64,000 bases of DNA from Alopecurus myosuroides (lineage: Eukaryota; Streptophyta; Magnoliopsida; Poales; Poaceae), in assembly GCA_028641055.1 (NCBI GenBank), contig CM054058.1, forward strand, positions 238,562,187 through 238,626,186, written 5' to 3'. The notes below the pieces were generated by a model. The model was given only the letters and a program-made list of their open reading frames with translations, had not been told where the DNA came from and did no database searches. Shown here in pieces: positions 11,967 to 24,014 of the stretch; within the stretch, counting starts at the first letter, position 1; every line of letters begins with the position of its first letter. Made by a program: the position numbers and the translations under genes.

Positions 11967-14677
11967 AATTTGGATGCTTCTTCACTTGAAAACACTTGAT
12001 TCCACTTTTCTGGGCCCAGCGAAAAGGCGTTCAAGAAAAGCATTTCTTGGGAGATAACCCATGGTTTTATTTCAAGGGGTTATATACTTATGTAGCAACT
12101 CCTTTGTATCTTTATTTTCATGTTTATTTGTGCCAAGTAAAGTTTCTGACGAGAATTGGAGTTGGTTTTGGATTTCTGCGCAGGAAACAGATTTCTGTTG
12201 TCCACCGTAAAAACTTGTATAAATCACAGAAAAATTTTAATGACCTGAAGTTTCTTGTGCTTATTCCTCGGCTAATTACACAACTTTTCTTTCTTTAAGT
12301 TTTTCGATCTGAGAAACATAACTGCCCTAAAAAATCGTCTTTACAGACTGTTCTGGTTTTGACAGATTCTGCCATTTTTCGTGCATTTGCTCTTTCATGA
12401 TGTCAAGTGGATTTCTTTGCTTCAAGAAACATCAGTGGTTGTAGCTAATTTTTAAAAGTATCAATAGAACTTTTTCCCTTACATAACCCATGTATTTTTT
12501 TTAAATTTTGCACTAACCCTCTAATGCGAATTACTCTTTGAGTGTGGTCTGAAGGAAGTTTTCAAGGATCAAGAGAAGAGGGTGATATATGTGATCAAGA
12601 AGAGTGCAAGGTCAAAGCTTGGGGATTCCCCCGAAGTTCATCCAAGAATATTTTAAGAAGACTCAAGCATCTAAGCTTGGGGATGCCCAAGGCATCCCCT
12701 TCTTCATCAACAATCTATCAGGTCACTTCTAGTGAAACTATATTTTTATTCGGTCACATCATATGAAGTTTACTTGGAGCGTCTGTTTGTTTTTCTTTTG
12801 TTTTCCTTTGTTTTCCTTGCTTAAATAATATAGTTGTACCCTAGCATTCCTTGTTTGGGAGAGAGACACGCTCCGCTTTTTCGTTTGAATACTTTCTTTG
12901 CTAGTATTCTTAGTTTTTCTTCTAGCCTCTACAAAAATCCTATTTAGCTCTTGTTTTCATTGCATCTCTTGTTCAGAGTTGTTAGTTTTAGTAGTTTTAT
13001 GTGAGTACTATCGTTTTTTCTTGCTGTAGCAATTAGAGAGTTTTTGTTAAAGCATGTTTTGTATGGTGCTTGTTGGGAAAAGAAACTGCTGCTTGTGGTA
13101 GAATTTATAACGGTGCAAAAAGAAGCTTGTATAGACTGTGGCTAGAATTTTTCATATCATGCTAGATGTTATTTTAATTAAAAGCCTAGTGGTTATTTAG
13201 TAGCATTATTAGCCTCAAATAGCTGTGAGTGTTTAATGTGCCATTGAAATAATCATGAGTTGTTCTTGTCATATTGAAGCATAAATTTGTGGTATTCTCC
13301 TTTGATTGTTTTATTTGGTTGACTTGGCGCATGCTCACACCATGTTTATGACTATGAACTAGTCACTTATAGACTCTATGATCATTTAGTTTTTGAACTT
13401 GTGGTACCACTTATGCTTTGATTAATGATGTTTTGTCGCTATGCATGATTATGGCTCTTATGCTCTCTTGATTTGTCACTCCCAGTCTTTTGCTAGCCTC
13501 CACTTGTACTGCGTATGAGATCTACTTATGCATACAACTCCCAAAAACCAAAGTTTACCAAATGTGTCCACCATACCTACCTATATGTGGTATTTAACCG
13601 CCACTCCAAAGTAAATTGCTCATGTGTTACCTTTAAAACTTTCATAATTACTCCTGTTTTGTGCTCCTGTTTTAGCTCATGAGGACGTAAATAGAGAATC
13701 TTTATCTCACCTGTTGATTGGACTTTCGCACCCTGGACTAGTGGTTTCATCCGCTTATCCAATGATAGAAGAGCTGGCAGCGGGGTGTCCAGCCCCAAAT
13801 TAATAACAACAAATTCTATTCACTATTTCTGCCCCTGATTTATCAGTCAAAGCATAATTGTGTAAAAAAAAGGAGAAAGAGGGATGACCTTTTACCCAGA
13901 TGTGTCCTTCTATGGGAGCTACTCTTGTGAAGTCTAGTTGGCTTGTGACATACTATCTTTTCTGTTTACCATTCGTTGACATAAGCATACACCTCTCTAA
14001 AAAAATAGACACTCCTCCACGGTATGTGATTGTTGGCAGGCACCCGAGGATTTGGTTAGCCATGGTTTGTGTAAGATGGATGGGAGGAGTGTCAAGCTTT
14101 TTATACCTTTGTTTAATAAAATAAAATCTCTAGCACATAAGTTGATCCCTGCTTCCCTCTGTGAAGGGACTTTATTTTACTTTTATGTTGAGTCTCCATT
14201 TTCTAACTTTATGCATAATTGAGAGAGCATAGTTGCCATTCTGAGTTTTATGTGCATTTGTCCTAGAAACATTATTAATTGATTCATGATGTGTTATTGC
14301 GTGTTCTCTAAATATTTGTTCTAGTCTTCCTCATGAACTTTGAAGGTGTCCTGTCATTTTTGTTTTTCCCCACTCTTAAGGACTATCGAAATATCACTCT
14401 TCCATGTTTTCTCTATACTTGAAACAAACGTATATCTTTCGTTGCATTGTTATTCATGATCTTTTATTTGTGTTACTTCTCATGATGCAAGGTGATTGCT
14501 ATGCTTTATTGTTAAAATTCTATTTATCATGGTTGTGTTGAAGTTCTATGATCTCAGCTTACTTATGCTTTTACATTATTGATGATCAAGTTTATGTTGG
14601 TTGCATGTCACCTCAGAAATTATGTGTTTTTATCGTTTTCCTATTCGAAGACCAGTAGGAACTAAGCGTGGGGATGT
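11967..14677. other. Non-coding 3' half of element B
   Basis: 2.7 kb without a credible gene, T-rich, where pol would be in an autonomous relative. Parts match the 3' region of element C (46012-48710): an AAGCTTGGGGAT repeat at about 12616-12630 and 12674-12699 with a hairpin, and a TCACCTCAGAAATTAT block shortly before the polypurine tract. The PPT is probably AGCGTGGGGATGT (14665-14677). Confidence 0.6.
12679..12699. other. Perfect 9-bp hairpin in element B 3' region
   Basis: Stem GGGGATGCC paired with GGCATCCCC, loop CAA. Identical in element C at 46729-46749 and followed in both by CTTCTTCATCAA. Confidence 0.8.
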
Positions 14678-15793
14678 TGATACATCATAAACGTATCCTT
14701 AATTTCTGATGTTCCATGTTGTTTTCATGTTGTTTCCTACATGTTTCCTATACACTTTATGTCATTTTTATCGATTTTCCGGACTAACCTATTAACAAGA
14801 TGCCACAGAGCCAGTTCCCTGTTTTTACTTTCAGAAAAGTTGTTCTGGAAATATTCTCGCAATTGGAAAATTCAAAGTCCGGAGGTCCTAGAATTCCCGA
14901 AGGTTCCATGGAGTCCCGAAGAGACCCGGAGGGGGGCCACACCATAGGGCGGCGCGCCCCCTGGCCGCGCCATGGGGTGGTGTGGGGCCCCCAGACCTCC
15001 ACCGCCTTTGCCCTTTCGCCTATTTATACCCCTCGACATATCAACCCTAAAAATATACCATTTTTCCGAGAAACACCTGAGGCCGCCGTCATCGTCATCC
15101 CAAGATCGGGAGGGTTCTGGAGCTCTCCCCAACACCCTGCCGGGAGGAGAATTCATCACCGGAGGGGTCTACACCACCATGCCCTCCTCCTAGGTGATGC
15201 GTGAGTAGTTCATCCCTGGATGATGGGTCCATAGCAGTAGCTAGATGGTTGTTCTCTCCACTTTGTACCTCATGTTTAGATCCCGTGAGCTGCCCTACAT
15301 GATCGAGATCATCTTTATGTAATGCTACATGTTGTGTTTGCTGGGATCTGATGAATGGTGAATCCTACGTCTTCTAGTTATCAATCTATCATGGTATCTT
15401 CATGTTTATGGTATTTATGATCTTGCATCCTCTCTGTTATTAGTAGATGCTCTCGCCAAGTAGATGCTAGTAACTCCAAGAGGGAGTATTTATGCTCGAT
15501 AGTGGGTTCATGCCTCCTTTTCATCTGTGCTCGAGTGATAGAAACGTGACAGATTGACAACCTCGCTACTTCGATGGGGAAAAGTAATTTGATTGTGTTG
15601 TGTACGTTCCACGTTGCTGCTGAACCGGTAGTGGGCCCTGCCACCTCAGCTGCATCAACCTTCAGATATTGCTTGTCCTCCTACTGGTCGATTCAACCTT
15701 GGTTTCTTTTCTGAGGGAAATCTTGCTGCTGCACTCTTCACAGCCTTTCTTTTGGGGTTTACCAACGTCAGCCTCCAGTCAAGGCCACCAGCA
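14678..15793 (+). repeat. 3' LTR of element B
   Basis: Begins TGATACATCATAAACG and ends CACCAGCA, 1116 bp. It has a CTATTTATACCCC TATA region near 15020-15035. Compared with the 5' copy, sequence before AGATTGACAACC (about 15553) is missing, so this LTR has an internal deletion. Confidence 0.85.
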
Positions 15794-16719
15794 ATATGTC
15801 GTAGACTTTATAATCATGAGAGTTTGTGGCGTAACCAAAAAATTCGCCTTCAAAAGTTTTAGGGTCAAATTTAGATATTCTATTACCTTTAATGTAAACT
15901 TGGCATTTGCACCCAAAGACTCGAATATATTTGAGATTGAGTTTGTTACCGGTTAGGACTTCATATGGAGTCATGCCAATCATCGGACGAAGAAATAGAC
16001 CGTTGGATAGATGGCAAGAGGCTTTGATGGCTTCGGCCCAACAATTATATAGAGATTTGAACTTGGGCATCATGGTTCTTGCCATATCAAGGAGTGTATG
16101 GTTATTTATCTCTGCAACACCACTTTGTTGAGGGGTGTACTCATAGGAATATTGATGTCTTATCCTCTCGTCACTCAATAATTCATCCATGGTGTAGTTC
16201 TTGAATTCCGAACCATTATCACTCCTAATTGCCAAGATCTTGGTATCATATTGGCATTGCACTTCCGTGGCCCAAACAATGAACTTTTCATTGGGTTTCA
16301 CTCTTCTTCTTGATATAGTATACCCAAGTGTATATTGTATAGACACCAACAATTACCAAGCAATATTTCTTCCCACTAAGACTATCATATGTAGGAGGCC
16401 AAAATAAATACAAATTAATAAGCTCAAAGGGCCTATTTGTGGAGATGATTGATTTATTGGGATGATTCTTCTCATGCATCTTTCCGGCAACAGAAGAGCT
16501 ACAAGGACGATTTTTCTAAAAATTCACACTTGTTAGTCCTTTCACGTGCTCACCCTTCACAAGAGTTTGTAAGCGATGCCAAAGCCACCCCACGTCGGTT
16601 TTATCCATTAGATATGTGGCAATATGTGTAGTTTCTTTTGATAAATCCACTAAATACATACCATTTTCCACAAATCCAACAAAGGACATTTTAAGATAAA
16701 TGGTGTGAAGAAGAAGCAC
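15794..16719 (-). pseudogene. Copia D pol fragment: GAG-pre-integrase and integrase core
   Basis: On the minus strand, 16719-16520 resembles the GAG-pre-integrase domain (VENGMYLVDLSK, LWHR, VKGEHVKGL), and 16479-15794 is the Copia integrase core. The second catalytic Asp (SDNGSEF) and the Glu (QQSGVAE) are visible. The first Asp is replaced: the motif reads LYLFWPPT where relatives have an Asp before LF. Several frame changes break the sequence between 16288 and 16520. The right end abuts element C with its ATGTG TSD, and the left end abuts the 3' LTR of element B. Inactive. Confidence 0.8.
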
Positions 16720-16727
16720 ATGATGTG

Positions 16728-18086
16728 TGATACGTCTCCAACGTATCTATAATTTCTGATGTTCCATGTTGATATTATGCCAATTGCTACATGTTTTCCG
16801 TATGTTTTCCTATGTTTTCTTATGTTTTCCGGGACTAACTTATTAACAAGATGCCAAGTGCCACTTCCCTGTTTTCTGTTGTTTTTTATTTCATAAAAGT
16901 TGTTCTGGAAATATTCTCGGAATTGGACCCCACGAATCCCGAAGTTCCTATTTTCCCCTGAAACATCCAGAAGTCCCGAAGAGCCTGGCCATAGGGTGGC
17001 CACACCATAGGGTGGCGCGGGTCCCCCTGGCCGCCCCACCTGGTGGCGTGGGCCCGCTGGCCACCCCCTGACGTGGCCCTTTCGCCTATTTATACTCCCT
17101 CGAGGGAAAACCCTAAAAGAATCGGCGAAATTCCACGAAACCTTCCGCAGCCACCGTCATCGTCAACCCAAGTTTCGGGGGGACAAATCTATGTTCTGGC
17201 ACCCTAACGGGACGGGGAAGTGACCCCGGAAGCCATCTGCATTGCCGTTGTTGTCTCCTATGATGAGGAGGGAGTAGTTCTCCTCCGAGGCTGAGGGCTC
17301 TACGGTAGCTATGTGGTTCATATATCTCTCCCATGGTGTGATCTATATGTGATCGTGAGCTTTGTAATCTAGTTGAATAAGTAGATGTTACTCTTCATCT
17401 TGTGCTACTCAAGTGTTTTATTAATATGAACTTTGGAGTCACCTTGTCCCGCGGTGTGAAGGTGACCATGTGCACATCGTGTGTGTCTCCTTTATGAATT
17501 GTGGTGTTTGTCTAGTACCTTCTAGGGCTCTCATAGTGACAGCGTGGGGTTAACTAGACATGGGAATGCTTACTTTAAGGAATGCTTTTTGCAGCCCTAC
17601 GCAATGATTAGTGTTCGTTATCCAACCAGAGAGGGTTAAGAGTAGCATAGTGAAGAGAAGATATTTAGTTATTCAATTATGTGATCATTGTTGAGAGTGT
17701 CCACTAGTGAAAGTAGGATCCCGAGGCCTTGTTTCGAAGCATTGAAACACCGTTTTCCGCCCGTTCTGCTACATGTTTGCTTGCTTCCATATTTATTTCA
17801 GATTGCTATTATTACTTATAACCATCCATATTACTCGCATTTCACTATCTCTTCACCGAACTAGTGCACATATATACCTGGAAAGTATATTGGGTGTGTT
17901 GGGGACACAAGAGACTTCTTGTATCTTAATTGCAGGGTTGCTTGAGAGGGATATCTTTGACCTCTACCTCCCTGAGTTCGGTAAACCTTGGGTGATCCAC
18001 TTAAGGGAAACTTGTTGTTGTTCTACAAACCTCTGCACTTGGAGGCCCAACACTATCTACAAGAATAGAAGCGTGCGTAGACATCA
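16728..18086 (+). repeat. 5' LTR of element C
   Basis: 1359 bp, TG...CA, near-identical to 48711-50091. A TATTTATA promoter box lies at 17087-17094. Confidence 0.95.
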
Positions 18087-18096
18087 AGCTCTTTTC

Positions 18097-18114
18097 TGGC
18101 GCTGTTGCCGGGGA
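18097..18114 (+). other. Primer-binding site of element C
   Basis: TGGCGCTGTTGCCGGGGA, ten bases after the LTR end; the Athila-like type usually assigned to tRNA-Asp. Confidence 0.8.
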
Positions 18115-18943
18115 GGTAAGGTAAAAGGTACTCACATCCTCGGGTGTGAGTGCTCGGAGTTATTTCCTTTAGATTATGCAATTTTGTCTTTTTGTTTCTT
18201 GTTTTCACTAGTTAGGCTTATTTTTACTCACTACTTGCTTTTATTTTTTGCTAGTAGTCTTAATGGAAAACAACCAAAAAAATGAGAGATCTTTATAATA
18301 TTTATCTTGAATTAGGACATGGTGCTTTTGAAGAGAAAATTAAAAAACCTATGGAGCTTTATTTGCATGCTAATAGCAATGTTATTAGTAAGAATTCTTT
18401 GAACACCATTATTGCTAATGCTATGGAAAAGTCTAAGCTTGGGGAAGCTAGTTTATATGAAAATGATCTTTTTAGTTCCCCAAGCACGGAGGAGAAAATT
18501 TGCTTTGATGATGAGCCTCTGCCTGTTACATATAGTAGTGATCATGATTGGGAAAAGCACACTACTTTTGATATTGAAAATGATGATATAGAAAGCTCTA
18601 AACTTGTGGATAATGTGTTTGAAAATCCTTTTTCTACTGATGATTATATGCTTGATACATCTCCTCCTAGTAAAAATGATGATATGTTTACAAATGAACA
18701 CATCTTGGAGGACAACTATTCTATTGATTATGATGGTATTATTATTCCTATATATGATGATTACAGTGATGAATATGATATTTTCAGTCCACCTACTATT
18801 GAGGAGAAAATTTATTTTGATGATACTATGCCTCCTATATTTGATGATTATGGTGATGAGAATAATAATGATAGCTATTTTGTTGAATTTGCTCCCACTA
18901 CTATTAATAAGAATGACTATGCTTATGTGGACAGTATTAATTC

Positions 18944-19045
18944 TGTCGAGACATCGTAGTAGATTTCATAGACGGGGGTGCCATGAGACTACCGATAGAG
19001 ACGTGGGGGACGTGATTGTATGATGATCAAGGACACAGGTTTTTT
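18944..19045 (-). repeat. F left LTR, first piece
   Basis: Matches 45121-45222 (TGTCGAGACA start, ATGATCAAGGACACAGG). Interrupted after its T-run by element E. Confidence 0.9.
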
Positions 19046-20291
19046 TGTAACATACCAAGTATGAAAATTACCTTTAGAATGTTTGTTTCTTGTTTTATTA
19101 ATGTTTTGCATCATGTCATCATACCCATTACTTTTGTTTGCATTTGTTTTGCATATGTTTTCAATTGTTTTCTATTTCAAATTCAAACCAATTTCCAAAT
19201 CAAATTGTTCATACTTGTTATGTTACAATTTTTCAAATAGAAAGTTCAAATAAAACATCCTTTTTGTTCCCATTAAAATAGAAAGCTCAACTATTAACTT
19301 GTTATTTTAATAACTCACTTAACTCAAATTTCATTCAAAATTCAATTACATTTTCCAAACAGCAACCATGTTGAAGTTTATGAAAATTACAAAACACTTC
19401 CATCTTTTGTTTCCATTTAACTATAAGGTTCAAACTATTTAAATTATTGCTTTCAATATTTCACTTAATATTCAAAATTCATTCAAATTCCATCAAATTA
19501 CAAACATCAATATATTTTGAACCTTTTGAAAAACCAAAGCTTGCACAATGTTGCCGTTGCCCTAATTAACTTACACAAATTTTGTCTAATTTTTCTAATC
19601 CTAAACCCTATGCTTTTCTTCCTATTCTTATTTCTGCAAAAAAAAAACAGCAAAAAAAAACGGAGAGAGAGGGGCAGGCCAGCCAGGCCCAGCCCACAAG
19701 CTGGCCTGGTACCCCTTCGCGCTTTCTTCCTCCTGTACGGTAGGAAATCCGCAGTGCCCACGTCACAGCTGCGGAGGAGGAACGGCCAGCAGCAGCTCGA
19801 TCCCCTCCTTATAGCTAGCCCTAGCTAGCCCCGAGCTGCCCTAACCCTAGCCCCCACCTATCTCCCTCGTCGCCGCCGTTTTTCCTCCATCCACCACCTC
19901 CATCTCCCTCTCTGTATCTCTGAATTTCCCCACCGAGCACCGTCGCCTGAATTCCGTTGATCTCCGCCGTGATGCGTCTCCTCCCTTCGGGCTAGCCACG
20001 GGAACGGATCCCCCGTCGCCTCCCCGTCCTCCTCGACACCGCAGGCAGGCACGAGCTGTCCCGGATCGCCGCCGCCGTCCGCTCCGTCGCCGGCCACCTC
20101 CCTGCACCGACGCCTGCTCCCTCTGTTTTCCCCACGGTGAGCAGCCCGCCATCCTCTCTCCCTTCCCTCTCTGCAAGCACCCGAGCACCCACAGCACCTA
20201 GGTCGCACTCGTCCACGTCGCAGCAGCAGGCCACGGCGATCAACGAGCAGCGCAGCGGCCGCCGCCGGCGACTGCCGCTGTCAGTTTCAGA

Positions 20292-20317
20292 AACTGAAAC
20301 TCGATTCAGTTTCAGTT
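20292..20317. other. 10-bp hairpin in E LTR
   Basis: Stem AACTGAAACT with AGTTTCAGTT, loop CGATTC. An overlapping CAGTTTC/GAAACTG pair at 20282-20296 could compete with it. Also present in the 3' LTR at 30688-30713. Confidence 0.7.
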
Positions 20318-20375
20318 AACTCACATATCTGAACCTTATCCTCCCCGCGTTCCTCTTCTGTCAACGAACGATTCG

Positions 20376-20434
20376 CTACCGCAGTGGTAGCAACACTGCA
20401 CGCGCGCGCCCCAGGTCGTGGGTTCGAGCCCTGC
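20376..20434 (+). other. tRNA-like module (D-arm and T-arm, A/B boxes) inside E LTR
   Basis: A D-arm with stem CTAC/GTAG and loop CGCAGTG (20376-20390) and a T-arm with stem GTGGG/CCTGC and loop TTCGAGC (20418-20434) stand at tRNA-like spacing. The B-box consensus GGTTCGAGCC is exact at 20421-20430. The acceptor stem does not pair, so this is not a functional tRNA gene; a tRNA-derived SINE head is more likely. It is repeated in the 3' LTR (about 30772-30828). Confidence 0.65.
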
Positions 20435-23400
20435 CCCCGCGGGATTTAATCCCCACATTTTTGCTAGCCACGCTGGCAGGCAGGGGCCACCTGCCATAGG
20501 CAGTGGTGGCCACGCGTGCCTCCACGCGCTGCCACGGAGGCCAGGGCCCACTGGCAGTGGCCTATGCTAGGTCACTGCACGGTGTAAAATGTTTTATGTC
20601 CGGTTTTTCTTTTAAAATTAAGTCCTTTTCTTTTACAGATTAGTCCCTGTTTTTAAATTGCAAATAACTTTTAAATTCCAAATCCAAATAATAGAAATAA
20701 AATATGTATCCTGAACCAAATTAAATTCTCTACATGTTTAAAACATTTGTATTCTGTTTTGAACATTTCAAATGCATTCAAATTTCAAATTCAAACAACT
20801 CCTTTTAAATTTGATTAATTTCATAAATAATTCAAACTTAATTCAAATAACACAAATAAAATATGTTTTCCATACTATTTTGAACCACCTTTCCAAATAT
20901 AAATTTTTTTTGCTGTTTTGAATAATTATAATTGGTTAAATAATTTAAACCTTGTTTAAATCATTTAAATTTGCTAAATTCATAACTTGCTCAAATTAAA
21001 TTATTTTTGAACTTATAAAATATCTTTTCAAACTAGAAAAGTATAAACTTTTCAAATATGAAATTGGTTTACTGTTTTGAACAAATAAAATTTAAATAAT
21101 ATTCATACTTGAATTAAATTCAATTAAATCTTGTTAAACTTGTTTAATTCATAAGTAATTTCTTTTAAATCCTTTTTCAATAATTGAAACATGTAATCCA
21201 CCCAAAATTTGGTGTACTTTTCAAATATGAACTTTGTTATCTATTTTGAACAATTAAAATTGGTGAAAACAATAAATGCTTGTGTAACACCCTTAAGGAA
21301 CCCAAAATTTCATAACTTAATAAATAAAATTCCAAACTTGGTAAACCTTATTTCAAAATTGTTTCTATTGTTGTTATTTTTCTGTTTTCCTCATCCATGC
21401 ATCCTACTAATCCACTTTCACCTGTTGATTAGTTGTAAAACAATTATTCCAACCTTAATTGATGGGCTTTCCATAGGCAATCCCAAATTTCATGTGGGTC
21501 CATTTAATCATGTTATGTTACCATGTCAACTAGTTTAATTTTGGTGCATCAAGTAAATGGTCATGCATCATCCCATGATTGTGCATTATGCCATGTTATT
21601 GATTGTTTGTCTCTCTGCGTTGTTTGTTTGCTTCTTCTCGAATAGACGACGACGTTGAGACATACGAGGTTTACGACACTACTTCTGAGGAGTTAGCTCA
21701 GTACCAGGCTGCTGAGTTTGCAGGAAAGTATTCACTCACATGAACCATTATGTTCCTTTCCACATTGGATACCGATACTTTCCGTTGTCTATTTCTGCTA
21801 GCCTTATGAACCATTGCTTCTGTTCCGAACCTATCACATGTTATCCTTTAACCCTGATATAGCCTCACCTCCACACCTATAACCCCTTTGCTTGTTGCCC
21901 GTGTCTTACTAGCATGCTTAGGGTTGTTTTGCTCGAGTCTGTTACCCGTTACTTTCTGTTACTATATTTCTATTATGTTCTGGGGCTCGATGTTAAACAA
22001 CAACATGTTAATTTTGAGGTAATGCTAAATTGATGATAAGGCACCGGCAGGAGGCCCGGCATGGTTTTGAGGCCTGCTAGTGTCGACCCTAATTAGGAAA
22101 AGGGTCTTGTCTACTGATCCATGATAAGCGCACTATCCGCATGTGGGAAGCGTGTATGGGCGCCCCCCTCAATTTGATTCGATTCGCATCTCGTCCAAAT
22201 CGCCTCATTTAGTTCGGGTTTTCCATTTGCCGCATGCATATATATTTTGCGAACCCAGGCCAGGGTGGAACTTTTGTAGTCGGCATTTAGGGAGACACGT
22301 TCTTAGAGTGCTATGAGGGTCCCCTTTTCTTCGTGGGGCTTGATTAGCCGTGCGCTCAATTGCACGGGGTTCTTTGGGCTTGATGCGAAGAAGAGTTGAT
22401 TTGTGTTGAGTGCCCCGCTTGGTGGAAGGCATTCCATCTGGCGGGTTATTCTTACGTGTACGGCCAAATTGGTGCACCCCTGCAGGGTAAATCTTCTCGA
22501 GAAGCTGTGTTTTCCGCGGTTATGGATGAATTGGTGAAAGTACTGGCTAACAAGTACTCAGAACAACTTACACCTAACTAATGATAACTTGACTAGTAAT
22601 AGTCTTATTGCCACAAAACTTGAACCATCATTAATCCAACTGTGTGAGTTATCCTCGGACTGCTTCTTTGGATAAGGGGCGAGATCCAGGATGGGTTTGT
22701 TTGGAGTTAGTTGGTAGTTGGTTACGATACGCTATCTTATCTCCTTTCTGTTAGCCGGAAGTTGTAGTATGTTCTGTAGTTGGTTAGTGCAGCCAGCTGC
22801 CGCATCTTTTGTACCACCCCTTTCTTCCGTTGAACCCAAAGCATTTGTGCTTGATGTTGTGGGGTACATTTTGGTGAACTGTGAGTCTTGCTTGCCAGTA
22901 CGTTTATATACTGACCCCTTTGGGGCTGTGGTTTCCGCAGACTACGCTTACGAGGATCCCCGTGATGGCTACTACGTGGAGTTTGACGAGGCTGCTGACG
23001 AGTAGATAGCGGACCCGGGCAGAATCCGAGACATCGTGGATGGGCTTCGTCTTTTTTTTCCCGGCCTATTAGGCCCATTTGGATTTGTCTGTACTCAGAC
23101 CTTTTGAATGCTTCCGCTGTGTTCTAATGATGATATGTTGGCACATGTGTCCTCTGGATGATTGTATTTGCTATCTCTGCTCTAGTGAGAGCTATTTGCA
23201 ACTTATTTCAACCTTTTGTGTCTTAGAGATATGTTGTGATATCAGTTGTTCTAATGCCGTTGACGTACCATGTGTGTATGTTATGAAGTACGTCAACGGA
23301 AGTGTCCTGATTTCTATGGGATGGTTTGCGCAGACGATGGATAGTAGAGAATGGTTGTCACACGTTTACGTGTTGGCCTGCTCATATTGAGATGCGGGTG

Positions 23401-23476
23401 CCGGTATGCCCCGTAAGCCATTTGTTCTACTATTTAGCGGACTGTGAGTATCCTCTAGAAGTCCGGGTGCGACAAA

Positions 23477-23489
23477 TGGTATTAGAGCC
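23477..23489 (+). other. Primer-binding site of element E
   Basis: TGGTATTAGAGCC two bases after the LTR end. It matches the initiator tRNA-Met site TGGTATCAGAGC with one change. Confidence 0.85.
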
Positions 23490-24014
23490 TGTCTGCCTGT
23501 AGGATCCCTTTTACTGGTCGCAGTTGAGTCTAGAAACTATTTTGTAGCTATATAGGAAAAATGAAACGTGAGAGTAGGAATTCTGCCCTTTTATTTCTTT
23601 CCCCACCCACCCTCCCTTTTCTGGTAAGGAAATGCAACGTTGTTTTCTCTTCTCATCTAAACTTTCAAGTTAGGATTTCTCGTATCCTGGTTTCTCTAGG
23701 ATAGTTATATCTACTAGACCATAGGAATGGAGGTGGTTGTGACATGATTTATCATGTTGCCTACTCACGATTGAGAACGGAGGCGTGTAAGCCCCGGAAG
23801 CAAATCCTCTATTCCTTAAACAGTAGATATTGATCCTTTAGAAGCCCGGATGGGTTTTCCGTAGTACCTCAGGAGTGTTTTGGTCTCGTGTTTCCCGATG
23901 TTGCTTCGATATCCTGTTCTTCTCAACATCCTTTTCGTCCGTTGAAACCTTGTTGTTGCTATCCACTTCAGTTCTCTACCGGCGTCTAATCAAAACTTCC
24001 CCGATCATCTGCAG

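Larger units (their letters stand above)
9416..15793 (+). mobile_element. Non-autonomous Gypsy element B, gag-protease only (TR-GAG type)
   Basis: Has a 3' LTR (14678-15793), the last part of a 5' LTR (9416-9731, interrupted on its left by element A), a primer-binding site, and a gag plus protease frame. No RT, RNase H or integrase is present: 11967-14677 is non-coding. The PBS starting TGGCG and the gag resemble Athila-like grass Gypsy elements. It sits in the integrase-RT region of Copia element D, which resumes at 15794; the right-hand TSD would be ATATG, with the left one outside the window. B must borrow pol from a relative to move. Confidence 0.8.
19046..23474 (+). repeat. 5' LTR of element E
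   Basis: 4429 bp. Against the 3' LTR it has a 298-bp block (about 21200-21497) and a 26-bp block (about 19917-19942) that the other copy lacks, which together account for the whole length difference of 324 bp. Substitutions in the first 600 bp number about eight by hand count. Confidence 0.93.

Noticed and set aside
19847..20243. Long minus-strand GC-rich frames in the E LTR (repeated at 30243-30639)
   Set aside because: Arg/Gly-rich low-complexity translation of GC-rich leader DNA, with no domain. They occur in both LTRs only because the LTRs are copies.
20365..20445. Functional tRNA gene in the E LTR
   Set aside because: D- and T-arms fit, but the 5' and 3' acceptor strands do not pair and no sound anticodon arm is seen. 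Kept only as a tRNA-like module.
22718..23005. 95-codon frame from ATG in the E LTR as a gene
   Set aside because: The upstream part has no coding character and a good splice acceptor sits inside it. Only the last 21 codons look exon-like.
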